Positions 8,696 through 18,207 of a DNA stretch of 64,000 bases are shown piece by piece (the stretch's first letter is position 1; each line of letters begins with the position of its first letter). The DNA is from Rhizobium sp. BK376. Its GTDB lineage: Bacteria; Pseudomonadota; Alphaproteobacteria; Rhizobiales; Rhizobiaceae. The stretch is taken from the NCBI RefSeq assembly GCF_004341625.1, contig NZ_SLZG01000018.1:41459-105458 (forward strand), in the 5' to 3' direction. The translations under genes were made by a program, and so were the position numbers. The notes under the pieces are model-generated. The model was not told the origin of the DNA and made no database searches. It saw only the letters and a program-made list of their open reading frames with translations.

Positions 8696-8920
8696 ATGGC
8701 TGAACATCATTCCGGACCTGTCGAAACCGGTGCTCCAATGGATTACCGAGAGCACGAAAAGACCTATGGTCTGTTCATTAGCGGCGCCAAATATGGATCG
8801 ATGATCATTGCGGCGCTGCTTCTGGGCATGGCTGCCGGTTTCTTCGGCGGCGGCGGTTTCCTCGGCGGTCTTCTCGTCTTCATCATCCTCGTCGTTATCG
8901 GCGCCTTCCTGCTGCGCTGA
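8696..8920 (+). CDS. aa3-type cytochrome c oxidase subunit IV
   Basis: A 74-residue protein starting MAEHHSGPVETG with AAGGGGAG seven bases upstream. The pattern is that of the small bacterial aa3 oxidase subunit IV: a short soluble N-terminus containing MDYREHEKTYGLF, then one long glycine-rich membrane helix region and an end at the membrane face. The same frame is open further upstream but only this start gives the family length. It sits 92 bases upstream of the transhydrogenase genes, an arrangement I recall as common in Rhizobiales. The main oxidase genes are not in the window. The role is accessory to the terminal oxidase in the inner membrane. Confidence 0.85.
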   Translation: MAEHHSGPVETGAPMDYREHEKTYGLFISGAKYGSMIIAALLLGMAAGFFGGGGFLGGLLVFIILVVIGAFLLR

Positions 8921-9012
8921 CCGGCCTCCCGTCTTCCGCAGCCTTTCCCAAAAAATTCGCAGGCCATTACGGGCATGCTCCGAAGTGGTTCGTCTGACGC
9001 AAGGAGATGTAG

Positions 9013-10176
9013 TTGGGCAATCTTGTCTTTGTGGCAAAGGAGACTGCCGCGGATGAGACGCGTGTTGCGGCGTCCGTAGAGACAGTGAAGAAGATGAAGG
9101 CGCTCGGCCTCGATATCGTGGTCGAGGCCGGTGCCGGTCTTCTGTCACGCATCCCCGATGGCGAATATGAAACGGTCGGCGCGCGCATAGGCTCGGTTGC
9201 CGATGCAGCTGGTGCCGATGTCGTTCTGAAGGTCCGTCGTCCGACGACGGCCGAGATCGCCGGCTATAAAAGCGGCGCGATCGTCATCGCCATCATGGAC
9301 CCCTACGGCAATCATGCAGCGCTTGCCGATATGGCCCGGGCCGGGCTCATTGCCTTTGCCATGGAGCTCATGCCGCGCATCACGCGCGCGCAGTCGATGG
9401 ACGTTCTGTCGTCGCAGGCCAATCTGGCCGGCTACCAGGCCGTGATCGAGGCGGCTGAAGCCTATGACCGCGCCATGCCGATGATGATGACGGCGGCAGG
9501 AACGGTGCCCGCCGCCAAGGTCTTCGTCATGGGCGCTGGCGTTGCCGGCCTGCAGGCAATTGCGACGGCCCGGCGCCTCGGCGCCGTGGTTTCCGCGACA
9601 GACGTTCGCCCGGCGGCCAAGGAGCAGGTCGCCTCGCTCGGCGCCAAGTTCATCGCCGTCGAGGACGAGGAGTTCAAGGCAGCGGAAACTGCCGGCGGCT
9701 ACGCCAAGGAAATGTCGAAAGATTATCAGGCCAAGCAGGCGGCGCTCGTTGCCGAGCATATTTCCAAGCAGGACATCGTCATCACGACGGCACTGATCCC
9801 TGGTCGGCCGGCGCCGCGGCTGGTGTCGCGCGACATGCTGAAATCCATGCGGCCGGGCGCTGTTGCCGTCGATCTGGCGGTCGAGCGCGGTGGCAATATC
9901 GAGGGGGCGCAGGCAGGCGGGATTGCCGAAGTCGAGGGCGTCAAGGTCATCGGGTTTGCCAATATGCCGGGCCGGGTGCCCGCCAGCGCCTCGCTGCTCT
10001 ACGCCAAGAACCTCGTCACTTTCCTGGAGACCATGGTCAACAAGGAGACGAAGACGCTCGGCCTCAATCTCGACGACGAGCTGATCAAGGCGACGATGCT
10101 GACCCATGACGGCGTGGTCGTGCATCCGGGCTTCATCGATCCGGATCAGGCAAATGCCAAGAAGGGAGTTCTGTGA
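9013..10176 (+). CDS. pntAA: NAD(P) transhydrogenase subunit alpha part 1
   Basis: A 387-residue soluble NAD(H)-binding subunit (domain I) of the proton-translocating transhydrogenase, which passes hydride between NADH and NADP+ using the proton gradient and supplies NADPH. The start is a TTG at 9013 with AAGGAG six bases before it; no ATG fits. Family marks include VAKETAADETRVA at the N-terminus, an RxTRAQSMDVLSSQ block, and a Rossmann region VFVMGAGVAGLQAIATARRLGA with the following DVRP. In this three-gene form, domain I stands alone rather than being fused to membrane helices. The stop TGA overlaps the start of the next gene by one base, so expression is coupled. Confidence 0.95.
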   Translation: MGNLVFVAKETAADETRVAASVETVKKMKALGLDIVVEAGAGLLSRIPDGEYETVGARIGSVADAAGADVVLKVRRPTTAEIAGYKSGAIVIAIMDPYGNHAALADMARAGLIAFAMELMPRITRAQSMDVLSSQANLAGYQAVIEAAEAYDRAMPMMMTAAGTVPAAKVFVMGAGVAGLQAIATARRLGAVVSATDVRPAAKEQVASLGAKFIAVEDEEFKAAETAGGYAKEMSKDYQAKQAALVAEHISKQDIVITTALIPGRPAPRLVSRDMLKSMRPGAVAVDLAVERGGNIEGAQAGGIAEVEGVKVIGFANMPGRVPASASLLYAKNLVTFLETMVNKETKTLGLNLDDELIKATMLTHDGVVVHPGFIDPDQANAKKGVL

Positions 10177-10574
10177 TGGCGACCCAGGAAATGGAGCAGG
10201 CGCTGCAGCAGCTGAATGAGGCCGTCACGGCAGTCACTACGGCCGCAGCCCATGCGCCTGATGTGGCGAGCGCTGCCACCGGTGGCGTCATCGATCCGCT
10301 CGTCTTCGAACTTGCGATCTTCGTGCTGTCGATCTTCGTCGGCTATTACGTCGTCTGGTCGGTCACGCCGGCGCTGCATACGCCGCTGATGGCCGTCACC
10401 AATGCTATTTCATCCGTCATTGTGGTCGGCGCGCTACTCGCGGTCGGGATATCGGCAAGCGGGCTTGCGACGGGCTTCGGCTTCGTCGCGCTGGTCCTGG
10501 TGTCCGTCAATATCTTCGGCGGCTTTCTTGTGACCCAGCGAATGCTGGCGATGTACAAGAAGAAAGACAAGTGA
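10176..10574 (+). CDS. pntAB: NAD(P) transhydrogenase subunit alpha part 2
   Basis: A 132-residue membrane subunit with a polar N-terminal leader and three hydrophobic helices (FELAIFVLSIFVGYYVVWSV, ISSVIVVGALLAVGI, and a third ending FGGFLVTQRMLAMYKKKDK). The FGGFLVTQRML motif is typical of this subunit, which forms part of the proton channel (domain II). The ATG at 10176 overlaps the pntAA stop in TGATG with GAAGGGA upstream. It separates by seven bases from pntB. Confidence 0.94.
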   Translation: MATQEMEQALQQLNEAVTAVTTAAAHAPDVASAATGGVIDPLVFELAIFVLSIFVGYYVVWSVTPALHTPLMAVTNAISSVIVVGALLAVGISASGLATGFGFVALVLVSVNIFGGFLVTQRMLAMYKKKDK

Positions 10575-10581
10575 GCCCGGC

Positions 10582-11979
10582 ATGCTGAGCAATATTGCAG
10601 CCTTCCTCTATCTCGTGTCGGGCGTCCTCTTCATTCTGGCGCTGCGCGGCCTTTCGCATCCCTCCACCAGCCGCAAGGGCAATCTCTACGGCATGGCCGG
10701 TATGACGATCGCCATCCTCACCACGCTGGCGCTGGCGACACCCTCCTTCGGCGGTCTCGTGCTGATCGTCCTCGGCATCGCGATCGGCGGCGGGGCAGGG
10801 GCCTATATCGCCCGCGTCATTCCGATGACCTCTATGCCGCAGCTGGTCGCCGCCTTTCACTCGCTGGTCGGCCTTGCCGCCGTGCTGGTGGCTGCGGCCG
10901 CGCTCTATACGCCGTCCTCCTTCGGCATCGGCGAAATCGGCCAGATCCATACCGAAGCGCGCATCGAAATGGCGCTTGGCGTGGCGATCGGCGCACTGAC
11001 CTTCACCGGCTCGATCATCGCCTTCCTGAAGCTTGACGGGCGCATGTCGGGCAAGCCGATCATGCTGCCGGCGCGGCACGTCATCAATGCCGCCCTGCTG
11101 GCATTGATCGTCCTCTTCATCATTGTGCTTGCCGTTACCGAGAGCCATTTCGCCTTCTGGGCCATCGTTGCCCTAGCGCTTGCGCTCGGCGTTCTGCTGA
11201 TCGTGCCGATCGGCGGCGCGGATATGCCCGTCGTCGTGTCGATGCTCAATTCCTATTCGGGATGGGCGGCAGCCGGCATCGGCTTCACGCTCGGCAATCT
11301 GGCGCTGATCGTGACCGGCGCGCTCGTCGGCTCGTCGGGTGCGATCCTGTCCTACATCATGTGCAAGGGCATGAACCGCTCCTTCATCTCGGTCATCCTC
11401 GGCGGCTTCGGCGGCGAGGTTTCGTCCGGCGCTGCCGACGATATCGACCGGACCGTGAAGCTCGGCTCGGCCGAGGACGCGGCCTATCTGATGGCGAATG
11501 CCTCGAAGGTGATCATCGTGCCGGGTTACGGCATGGCGGTCGCGCAGGCGCAGCATGCACTGAGAGAAATGGCCGACAGGCTGAAGGCGCATGGCGTCGA
11601 GGTAAAATATGCCATCCATCCTGTCGCCGGCCGCATGCCGGGCCACATGAACGTGCTGCTCGCCGAAGCCAATGTTCCCTATGACGAGGTCTTCGAGCTG
11701 GAAGACATCAATTCGGAATTCGCCCAGGCCGATGTCGCCTATGTCATCGGCGCCAACGACGTCACCAATCCGGCGGCACGCGACGACAAGACCTCGCCGA
11801 TCTACGGCATGCCGATCCTCGACGTCGACAGGGCCAAGACCTGCCTCTTCGTCAAGCGCTCGCTCGGCTCCGGCTATGCCGGCATCGACAACACGCTGTT
11901 CTACAAGGACGGCACGATGATGCTGTTGGGAGACGCCAAGAAGATGACCGAGGACATCGTCAAGGCGATGAACGAGTAA
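10582..11979 (+). CDS. pntB: NAD(P) transhydrogenase subunit beta
   Basis: A 465-residue protein with about eight to nine N-terminal membrane helices (the rest of domain II) and a C-terminal NADP(H)-binding domain III starting near residue 290. Diagnostic stretches are GGADMPVVVSMLNSYSGWAAA in the membrane part, the nucleotide motif VPGYGMAVAQAQHAL, HPVAGRMPGHMNVLLAEA, and the late VIGANDVTNPAA and KRSLGSGYAGIDN segments. All key family motifs are present, so the pump should be functional together with pntAA and pntAB upstream. Last gene of the operon; no clear terminator follows. Confidence 0.95.
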   Translation: MLSNIAAFLYLVSGVLFILALRGLSHPSTSRKGNLYGMAGMTIAILTTLALATPSFGGLVLIVLGIAIGGGAGAYIARVIPMTSMPQLVAAFHSLVGLAAVLVAAAALYTPSSFGIGEIGQIHTEARIEMALGVAIGALTFTGSIIAFLKLDGRMSGKPIMLPARHVINAALLALIVLFIIVLAVTESHFAFWAIVALALALGVLLIVPIGGADMPVVVSMLNSYSGWAAAGIGFTLGNLALIVTGALVGSSGAILSYIMCKGMNRSFISVILGGFGGEVSSGAADDIDRTVKLGSAEDAAYLMANASKVIIVPGYGMAVAQAQHALREMADRLKAHGVEVKYAIHPVAGRMPGHMNVLLAEANVPYDEVFELEDINSEFAQADVAYVIGANDVTNPAARDDKTSPIYGMPILDVDRAKTCLFVKRSLGSGYAGIDNTLFYKDGTMMLLGDAKKMTEDIVKAMNE

Positions 11980-12039
11980 CGGCGAGGCGACGAAGGGCGA
12001 GGTTTCCCGGTTTCGGCCGTCGAGGTCGATTCTGCGGAA

Positions 12040-12612
12040 TCATTCCCGTTGCGGTTTCCGCCCGATCAATTCACGGATGTCGGCTGCGACTTCGGACATG
12101 TCGTTGTTCAACTGATGGTCGCGTCCTGGGAGCTTGCGCACCGCGGCCTGCGGGATCGCTTTCGCGATCAGGTCGACATGCCCGGCGGGAACGATCTCAT
12201 CCGCGTCGCCCTGATAAAGATAGACGGGCGATTGAGCGGGCAGCTTCGCGCCGAGGTCCGGTTCGGGCTTGATATCCTCGCTCGGCCAACCTCCCTCGCC
12301 GATGAACGGCATCGAGACCAGGAAAATGCCGGCCGGTGACTGCTTCGGCGGTTCGGCTGCAAGGCTATGGACAAGGATGGTGGCGCCGATCGAATGGCCG
12401 ACCAGAATGGCTCCTCTATCCAGTTTGTCCAACTCCTTGTGGAGTGCTGCACTCCAGCGCGCAAATTCGGGATTATCTTCGTCCGGCATGCGCGGATAGC
12501 GAATCTCGTAGTCAGGCCCAAGCTCCTGCTCGAGGTTTGCGACCAGTTTGCTGTCCCATTCGTCATGCGCGTTTTCGCCGCCGCCCTGGACGAACAGAAG
12601 CTGTCTCGTCAT
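12040..12612 (-). CDS. Small alpha/beta hydrolase (RBBP9/YdeN family)
   Basis: A 190-residue single-domain serine hydrolase. It opens with LLFVQGGGENAHDEWD (oxyanion strand region) and carries the nucleophile Ser74 in VGHSIG, the acid in YQGDADEIVP and His in PGRDHQLN, so the triad is complete. Length fits the RBBP9/YdeN family of small esterases rather than lipases with lids. There is no signal peptide, so it is cytoplasmic. It stands alone, convergent with pntB and divergent from the second GGDEF-EAL gene. The substrate is unknown. Confidence 0.82.
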   Translation of the reverse strand: MTRQLLFVQGGGENAHDEWDSKLVANLEQELGPDYEIRYPRMPDEDNPEFARWSAALHKELDKLDRGAILVGHSIGATILVHSLAAEPPKQSPAGIFLVSMPFIGEGGWPSEDIKPEPDLGAKLPAQSPVYLYQGDADEIVPAGHVDLIAKAIPQAAVRKLPGRDHQLNNDMSEVAADIRELIGRKPQRE

Positions 12613-12890
12613 GGCCTATTCCTCACTTTGATAGGGCGCTCTAAGCAGGACCGTGATCGCGGTTCCGAATCTTCGAGCAGTTGAATTGAAGCAAGGTCGA
12701 ACGCGAAGCATTAGCGCGACAAAGCGAGGACAATCTCCCATGGCCCCCTTCCGCTTCTTAAAAGTATCATAAGAAAGGGTTAAGCGAGACGCATTGTGTG
12801 CACAGTGCTGTAACAGCTTAGAGGGGCGATTATTGGTCCCTTAAGCTATTGGGGCCAAAATGGTCCCCAAACTCCAAATTCTTTTACGTG

Positions 12891-15077
12891 ATGATTTTGA
12901 AAATGCAGGGATCGACGAAATTTGAAGAATTTGTCGGCGCTGTCGCCAATCTGCACGAAGCGGAGTCAGAGCAGGACATTTTTTTGGCATTTCACGCCGC
13001 ATGTGAAAGCGTGGCCGGGCCTTTGGCCCTTTGCGGCTATGTGGTGGCGCGCAACGGCAAGACGGTGCGCGAGGTAGCGCAGGTCGGTGATCTCAATTTG
13101 CCCGCGGGCACGGCACTCCCAAACACCGATTGGTTGATCGAGGGCGTCGAATTTCCGATCAGCCAGGCCGCCAACGGATCGCCGATCCTTGCCCAGCCGC
13201 TTGTCAGCGGAGCCCGCGTGGTGGGTGGCGTCATCCTTGCCGGAAGCGGCCTTGTGAGCCCGGAGAGCCTGCTCCGCTGCAGCCGGCTTACGCGCTTCTG
13301 CGCCGGTGCCATCGTCGCCTTTCACGAGCGGCGCTTGTCGCAGATGGTGCTCGAAGCTCTGGAGGAGAGCGAAGAGGCGATTTCGTTCTACGACGCCAAT
13401 GACGGCATCGTTTTCACCAACAATGCCTATCACCGGGTTTTCCCGCATTACCCCGAACCCTCGCAATTGCTGGGCCGGAACCATCTCGACCTCTACCGGA
13501 TGGATCTCGATGCCGGGATCATCGACGATCCGCTGGCGCGCAACGATCCGGAAGCTTATCTCGCCAAGCGCAAGCAGATGGCCGAAGTTCTGGTCGCGCG
13601 TCAGCGCGAGATCCAGAAGATCAGCTCCAAGACCTATATCTATACGCGCTCCCGCTCGAATACCGGGGCGACCATGTCGCGGCGGATCGACATCAGCGAG
13701 CAGGCGTCGACAGAGGCCCGCCTGCGCGAACGGGAGCGGGAACTCCATACCCTGGCGTTCCAGGATCCGCTCACCGGCCTGTTCAATCGCGCCTATCTGC
13801 TCAATCTGATCGGCGACCTGCAGAGCCGCTTGCGCGAGGGCTCGCTCGAGCAGATGGCCGTCTTTCTCGTCGATCTCAACGGCTTCAAATTCGTCAACGA
13901 CACCTATGGCCACGATTGCGGCGATTTCGTTCTCAAGGTCGTGGCGGAACGCCTGAGCAAGATGGTGTCGGAAGGCGACGCCGTGGTCCGGCTCGGCGGC
14001 GACGAATTCGTCATCATTTTCGAGCGCGCCCTTGTCCCAGCCGAGCTTGCCGCGACCGCCGACGCCATCATTGCCGAACTGGCCCAACCGGTCGAATATG
14101 GGGACGTGGTTCTGACGACGGGAACGAGCGTCGGAATTGCCGTCCGCGCGGGTAAGGACGCCGATCTCGGCACCGTCATCGCCGACGCCGATCTGGCGAT
14201 GTACGAAGTCAAGAAGATGAAGTGCAGCGCCCATATGTTCTTCGATCCGGGCATGCGGGCCGGCATGCTGGAGCGCTTGAACCTGCTGGAAGACCTGCGC
14301 AACGCATTGCGCGAAGGCGAATTCGAACTCTACTACCAACCGCAGTTCAGCACTGCGATGCCGCATCTCGTTGGTTTCGAAGCCCTGGTCCGTTGGCATC
14401 ACCCGACGCGCGGGCTGGTGTCCCCGGGCGTATTCATTCCGCTCATGGAGGAATACGGCCTGATCGAGGCCCTTGGCGAGTGGGTGCTGCGGACGGCCTG
14501 CACGGAAGCGGCACGCTGGCCGGGCGAGTTGCACGTTGCCGTCAATGTGTCGCCTCTGCAGGTCCGCAACGGCCGGTTCTCGCTGATCCTCAGCGATACG
14601 CTGCTGCGCACCGGCCTTGCGCCGCACCGGCTGGAGCTGGAAATCACCGAATCCGTCTTCATCGATGATGAAGCCGGGACGCGCGCGCAGCTGGAACTCT
14701 GGAAGTCGCTCGGCGTGCGCATCGCTCTCGACGATTTCGGCAGCGGCTATTCAAGCCTCGGCTATCTGAACGCGTTTCCGATCGACAAGATCAAGATTGA
14801 TCGCGGCTTCCTTGGCAAGCTGAACCCCGACAATCCCGATGAAGCGGCAGACATCATCCTGCGCACCATCATCGATCTCGGCCGTGCGCTCGATATGACG
14901 GTGACCGCAGAAGGCGTAGAGCGAGCCGACCAGCTCGAATTCCTGAGCGAACGCCGTTGCTCCGAGGTTCAGGGATATCTGCTCGGAAGGCCGATGCCGG
15001 TGGAACAAGCACGGCTGCTGTTTGGGGCAAACGACCGATCGTCCGAAACGGATTCCCAGTGCATTGAGCTGGCGTAG
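12891..15077 (+). CDS. GAF-PAS-GGDEF-EAL cyclic di-GMP signalling protein
   Basis: A soluble protein of 728 residues if started at the ATG at 12891 (12903 is another option; a TTG at 12849 also stays in frame but has little support). The N-terminal 150 residues look like a GAF domain (LCGYVVARNGKTVREVAQ, PISQAANGSPILAQPL), followed by a PAS region (ALEESEEAISFYDANDGIVFTNNAY). The cyclase domain starts at DPLTGLFNRAY near residue 292 and has an intact GGDEF signature, LGGDEF, near 368. The EAL domain has FEALVRWHHP, DDFGSGYSSLGYL, IKIDRGF and TAEGVER. Both synthesis and breakdown of c-di-GMP are possible, unlike the membrane paralogue at 5111-7426. No membrane segment is visible. Confidence 0.9.
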   Translation: MILKMQGSTKFEEFVGAVANLHEAESEQDIFLAFHAACESVAGPLALCGYVVARNGKTVREVAQVGDLNLPAGTALPNTDWLIEGVEFPISQAANGSPILAQPLVSGARVVGGVILAGSGLVSPESLLRCSRLTRFCAGAIVAFHERRLSQMVLEALEESEEAISFYDANDGIVFTNNAYHRVFPHYPEPSQLLGRNHLDLYRMDLDAGIIDDPLARNDPEAYLAKRKQMAEVLVARQREIQKISSKTYIYTRSRSNTGATMSRRIDISEQASTEARLRERERELHTLAFQDPLTGLFNRAYLLNLIGDLQSRLREGSLEQMAVFLVDLNGFKFVNDTYGHDCGDFVLKVVAERLSKMVSEGDAVVRLGGDEFVIIFERALVPAELAATADAIIAELAQPVEYGDVVLTTGTSVGIAVRAGKDADLGTVIADADLAMYEVKKMKCSAHMFFDPGMRAGMLERLNLLEDLRNALREGEFELYYQPQFSTAMPHLVGFEALVRWHHPTRGLVSPGVFIPLMEEYGLIEALGEWVLRTACTEAARWPGELHVAVNVSPLQVRNGRFSLILSDTLLRTGLAPHRLELEITESVFIDDEAGTRAQLELWKSLGVRIALDDFGSGYSSLGYLNAFPIDKIKIDRGFLGKLNPDNPDEAADIILRTIIDLGRALDMTVTAEGVERADQLEFLSERRCSEVQGYLLGRPMPVEQARLLFGANDRSSETDSQCIELA

Positions 15078-15109
15078 CCAGCTGTCGCCATCCAGTCTCT
15101 CTCTGCGTG

Positions 15110-16780
15110 TCAGCTATGAGTCCCGGCTTTCTGCTCAACAGCGCTGCGCTGCGCCATCAATACCCAGAGCAGGCCTTCCGGCAGGAAGTCGACCTGGACC
15201 ATGCCGCCGAAGGCGGCGGCCGCGTGCGTCTTGATGATCGTCGTGCCGAAACCGGTGTGCAGGGGTGTCTTGACCGTCGGACCGTTCATCTCCTCCCAGC
15301 TGAAGCGGATCATCGGCGCAGCGCCCTCTTCGACGTCGGTCCAGCTGATGCGGATGCGGCCCTCGGGGGCCGAGAGCGCACCGTATTTCACGGAATTGGT
15401 CGCCAGTTCGTGAAGGGTCAGTCCGAGGTTCTGCACGGCTTCTGGCCTCAGCAGGATATCATGTCCCTCGACCTGAAGCTGCTGCGGGTCCTGCAGGAAG
15501 TTCGCAAGGTGAAGATTGATGACGCGGCGGAGCGAGACGCCCGACCATTGCTCGCTCGTCAGAATTTCGATCGAGCGCGCAAGGCCGTCCAGGCGGTCGG
15601 CCACGGCCTTCTGGAATGTGTCGACGCTGTCCGTCTGCTTGGCAAGCTGGCGCATCATCGCCTGGGCCAGCGCCAGCAGGTTCTTCGTGCGGTGGACGAG
15701 TTCATGCATGACGAGGTGAAGCCGATCCTCGGTCTCGCTGCGGTCGAACGACGCATTGGAGAGCGCGACGGCCACCTGGTTGGCCTCGACGACGCTGGTT
15801 TCGATCGGAGCGACGATCTCGCCACGGCCCATCCGGTTGGCCATGTCGGCAATATCCTGAATTGTCGTGCGGACCTGGCGGGCGAGGGCGTAAACGGCAA
15901 TCAGCGCAATGAGAAGCAGCAGGATGCCGCCATAGACCAGGAAACGCCAGATGTTGGCGATGGAGTCCTGGACCGATGCAATCGGCCCCCACACGACCGT
16001 CTTCCACGCCCATCCAGGCACCTGGGCGTAGCCAAGCAGGTCCCGCGGCATGGTATAGTCATTCTGATAGATGCCGCTGCTCAGTCCCAGCGCCGGCAGT
16101 ATATCCTTCTTGAAGAGCGTCCCGGCTGCAAGATGGTCGGCTCCAATGGAGGCAACGACGTGTCCGGTGCCGTCGAGCACCGCCGCCGACCAGCCGGGCG
16201 CCATTCCGTCGGTTGTCAGCAGCCGACCCAACTCCTCGGCATTCTGCGTCATGATCAGGGCAGCGCCGGAGGGCGATGTCGCAAGCGGCATGGTCACGTT
16301 GAAGACATATGCGCCGCTGGTCGAGCCCAGGAAGACATCCGAAACCTCGGTCCTTCGCGAATCGAGCGCGTGCTTGAGCGCGGGTATGTTCGACATCTTC
16401 TTCAGCGGTGTGCCATAGGACCGGCGGGTGTTGAGCAGCTGCTGGCCGTCTGAGTCAACAAGAAGAACGAACATCGAATCAGAGCCGAGTGCGGTCAGCG
16501 TCCGATCATGAAAGGCTGCCAGATCGCCTCGCTCCAGTTCGGGGGAGGTCGCGAGCAGCCGAAGCGTCGTCGACATGTCCTGCAGCTGCCGATCGATGCT
16601 GCGGGCAATTGCAATGGCATCCTGGACCGTGTCGCGGCGAAGAACGTCACGCTGGCTGTCCTCCAGCTGGACAAGCAGCAGGGCCACGAACGCCAGAATA
16701 GGCAACGCGATCGCCAATGCGATTGCGATGAGATAGGCGCCTATTGTTGCCCTCGGAAACAGTCTTAACTTCTTGCCCAT
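15110..16780 (-). CDS. HWE-family sensor histidine kinase with periplasmic sensor domain
   Basis: A 556-residue membrane kinase. One helix at residues 14-38 and another near 285-305 enclose a periplasmic Cache-type sensor (SMFVLLVDSDGQQLLNTR, TSPSGAALIMTQN), followed by a HAMP-like linker. The phosphoacceptor box is HELVHRTKNLLALAQAM near residue 356. The ATP domain has LHELATNSVKYGAL and the WEE sequence in IRFSWEEMNGP, the W-x-E mark of the HWE subfamily. No response regulator is next to it; such kinases often act on PhyR-type or single-domain receivers encoded elsewhere. It is convergent with the GGDEF-EAL gene, 32 bases apart. The ligand is unknown. Confidence 0.88.
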   Translation of the reverse strand: MGKKLRLFPRATIGAYLIAIALAIALPILAFVALLLVQLEDSQRDVLRRDTVQDAIAIARSIDRQLQDMSTTLRLLATSPELERGDLAAFHDRTLTALGSDSMFVLLVDSDGQQLLNTRRSYGTPLKKMSNIPALKHALDSRRTEVSDVFLGSTSGAYVFNVTMPLATSPSGAALIMTQNAEELGRLLTTDGMAPGWSAAVLDGTGHVVASIGADHLAAGTLFKKDILPALGLSSGIYQNDYTMPRDLLGYAQVPGWAWKTVVWGPIASVQDSIANIWRFLVYGGILLLLIALIAVYALARQVRTTIQDIADMANRMGRGEIVAPIETSVVEANQVAVALSNASFDRSETEDRLHLVMHELVHRTKNLLALAQAMMRQLAKQTDSVDTFQKAVADRLDGLARSIEILTSEQWSGVSLRRVINLHLANFLQDPQQLQVEGHDILLRPEAVQNLGLTLHELATNSVKYGALSAPEGRIRISWTDVEEGAAPMIRFSWEEMNGPTVKTPLHTGFGTTIIKTHAAAAFGGMVQVDFLPEGLLWVLMAQRSAVEQKAGTHS

Positions 16781-17011
16781 GAATGCGATCAGCCGCTTGC
16801 CTTCCGGCCTCCATCATTCACGTCAACAGTCGGACTGGTTTTCGCCATCATGTCGAACGCCCCCATTACCCACAGACAGCAAGCTATCCAACAGCATGTT
16901 AGGGCTCGATAAATTGCGTTGCAACATGCGAAAAGAGACCACCGCGATTTGACGGGGGATGTTGCGGATATGTCGCCGGAAGGTAAGAGACACGGACCTC
17001 GTTGCAGACGC

Positions 17012-18088
17012 TCAGGCGGCTGAGAAACGGGAGAGCCGGAATGGCGCAAGCAGGCTGTCGCGTCTTTCGCCGAGGACCTCGTCGGCCGCCAGCTGGCCGA
17101 CCAGCGCTGCGAGCGTAATCCCCGAATGCATCACGGTCAGATAGAGGCCGGCGACGGCATCTGAAGGCCCGATGATCGGAAAGCCGTCCTTCGGCGTCGG
17201 GCGGTAGCCCACCGTGAAGAAATCAAGCTCGAGACCGTCCGCATCGCGCAGCATCGCCTTCACCTTGGCAAAGAGCGCGTCGGCCACCTTTTGCGGTTCA
17301 TCGCCGGGATCACTGCCGCCGAAGTCGCTTCCGGCGATGATGCGTCCTTCAGCCGTCTGGCGCATATGCAGCTGCGGGGCGATAACCAGGCCATTGAGCA
17401 GCGTCGTATGGGGTCGGGAATGGACGATGAGGCCGGGCGGTGTTTCCAGCGGCACATCCACACCGACGGATGCCGCAAGCCCTGATGTGCCGGCGCCGGC
17501 CGCGAGAACGACATGATCGGCGGAAAGCCTGCCGTGCGAGGTCTCTATCCCGACGATCCTGCCATTTTCCATCAGCAGTCGTTCGACTTCGACATCCTGC
17601 AGGAAGGTCGTGCCATAGCGGAAGGCATCGGCAAGCATCAGCCTCGCAGCCGCGACCGGCTCGACGGCCCCTTCCTCGGCAATATGCAGGGCAAGGTCGG
17701 GCAGTTCAGTAATGCCGGGCTCGATGACGGCGCTCTCTTCTTGGGTCACGCGCCTGACGCCATATCCCCAGCCGCCATGCTCGGTGGCATAGGTTTCCAG
17801 CTGATCCGGGGGCAGATCCCAGCAGAGACCGCCGCACCAGTTGAGCGGCAGCCCCGGCAGTTCCTCGGCAAGTCTCTTCCATTCCGTCATCGCATGGCTG
17901 CGGAAACGGAAATAGAATTCCGGATTGCCCCAGCTTGCGTTGATCCAGGCAAAGGAATTCGGCGTCGCCTCGCCGCCCGGTTTCTTGGCGATGACGGTGA
18001 CGGAGGCGCCGCGTCTTGCAAGATGCCATGCGATGGAGGCACCGATGATGCCGGCGCCGATAACGATGATTTTTTGAGAAGAGGGCAT
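17012..18088 (-). CDS. FAD-dependent oxidoreductase (glycine/D-amino acid oxidase type, DAO family)
   Basis: A 358-residue flavoprotein with the N-terminal dinucleotide motif IIVIGAGIIGASIAWHLARRGASV. It continues with the DAO-family features SFAWINASWGNPEFY, LLADH-type mid region (LSADHVVLAAGAGTSGLA) and the C-terminal VGYRPTPKDGFPIIGPSD, GLYLTVMHSGITLAALVGQ, which closes the FAD site. It should oxidise an amine or amino acid to an imine using oxygen or a membrane acceptor. AAAGGA lies 11 bases before the ATG. It is not linked to a transporter, so the substrate is open; proline, glycine or D-amino acid derivatives are typical. Confidence 0.87.
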   Translation of the reverse strand: MPSSQKIIVIGAGIIGASIAWHLARRGASVTVIAKKPGGEATPNSFAWINASWGNPEFYFRFRSHAMTEWKRLAEELPGLPLNWCGGLCWDLPPDQLETYATEHGGWGYGVRRVTQEESAVIEPGITELPDLALHIAEEGAVEPVAAARLMLADAFRYGTTFLQDVEVERLLMENGRIVGIETSHGRLSADHVVLAAGAGTSGLAASVGVDVPLETPPGLIVHSRPHTTLLNGLVIAPQLHMRQTAEGRIIAGSDFGGSDPGDEPQKVADALFAKVKAMLRDADGLELDFFTVGYRPTPKDGFPIIGPSDAVAGLYLTVMHSGITLAALVGQLAADEVLGERRDSLLAPFRLSRFSAA

Positions 18089-18207
18089 GCTTTTCAGCGT
18101 CCTTTGCGCGTCATGTTTGACGAGCGGCGCTGTTGGGGAGAGCGCCGCCGATATCGCGGCACCTGAAAATCAGGCGCCGCCTACGGAACGCAGGCGGCGA
18201 ATCTCAA

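Noticed and set aside
12966..14627. Open frame of 553 codons on the minus strand inside the second GGDEF-EAL gene
   Set aside because: Antisense shadow of a gene with intact GGDEF and EAL motifs; no recognisable protein features.
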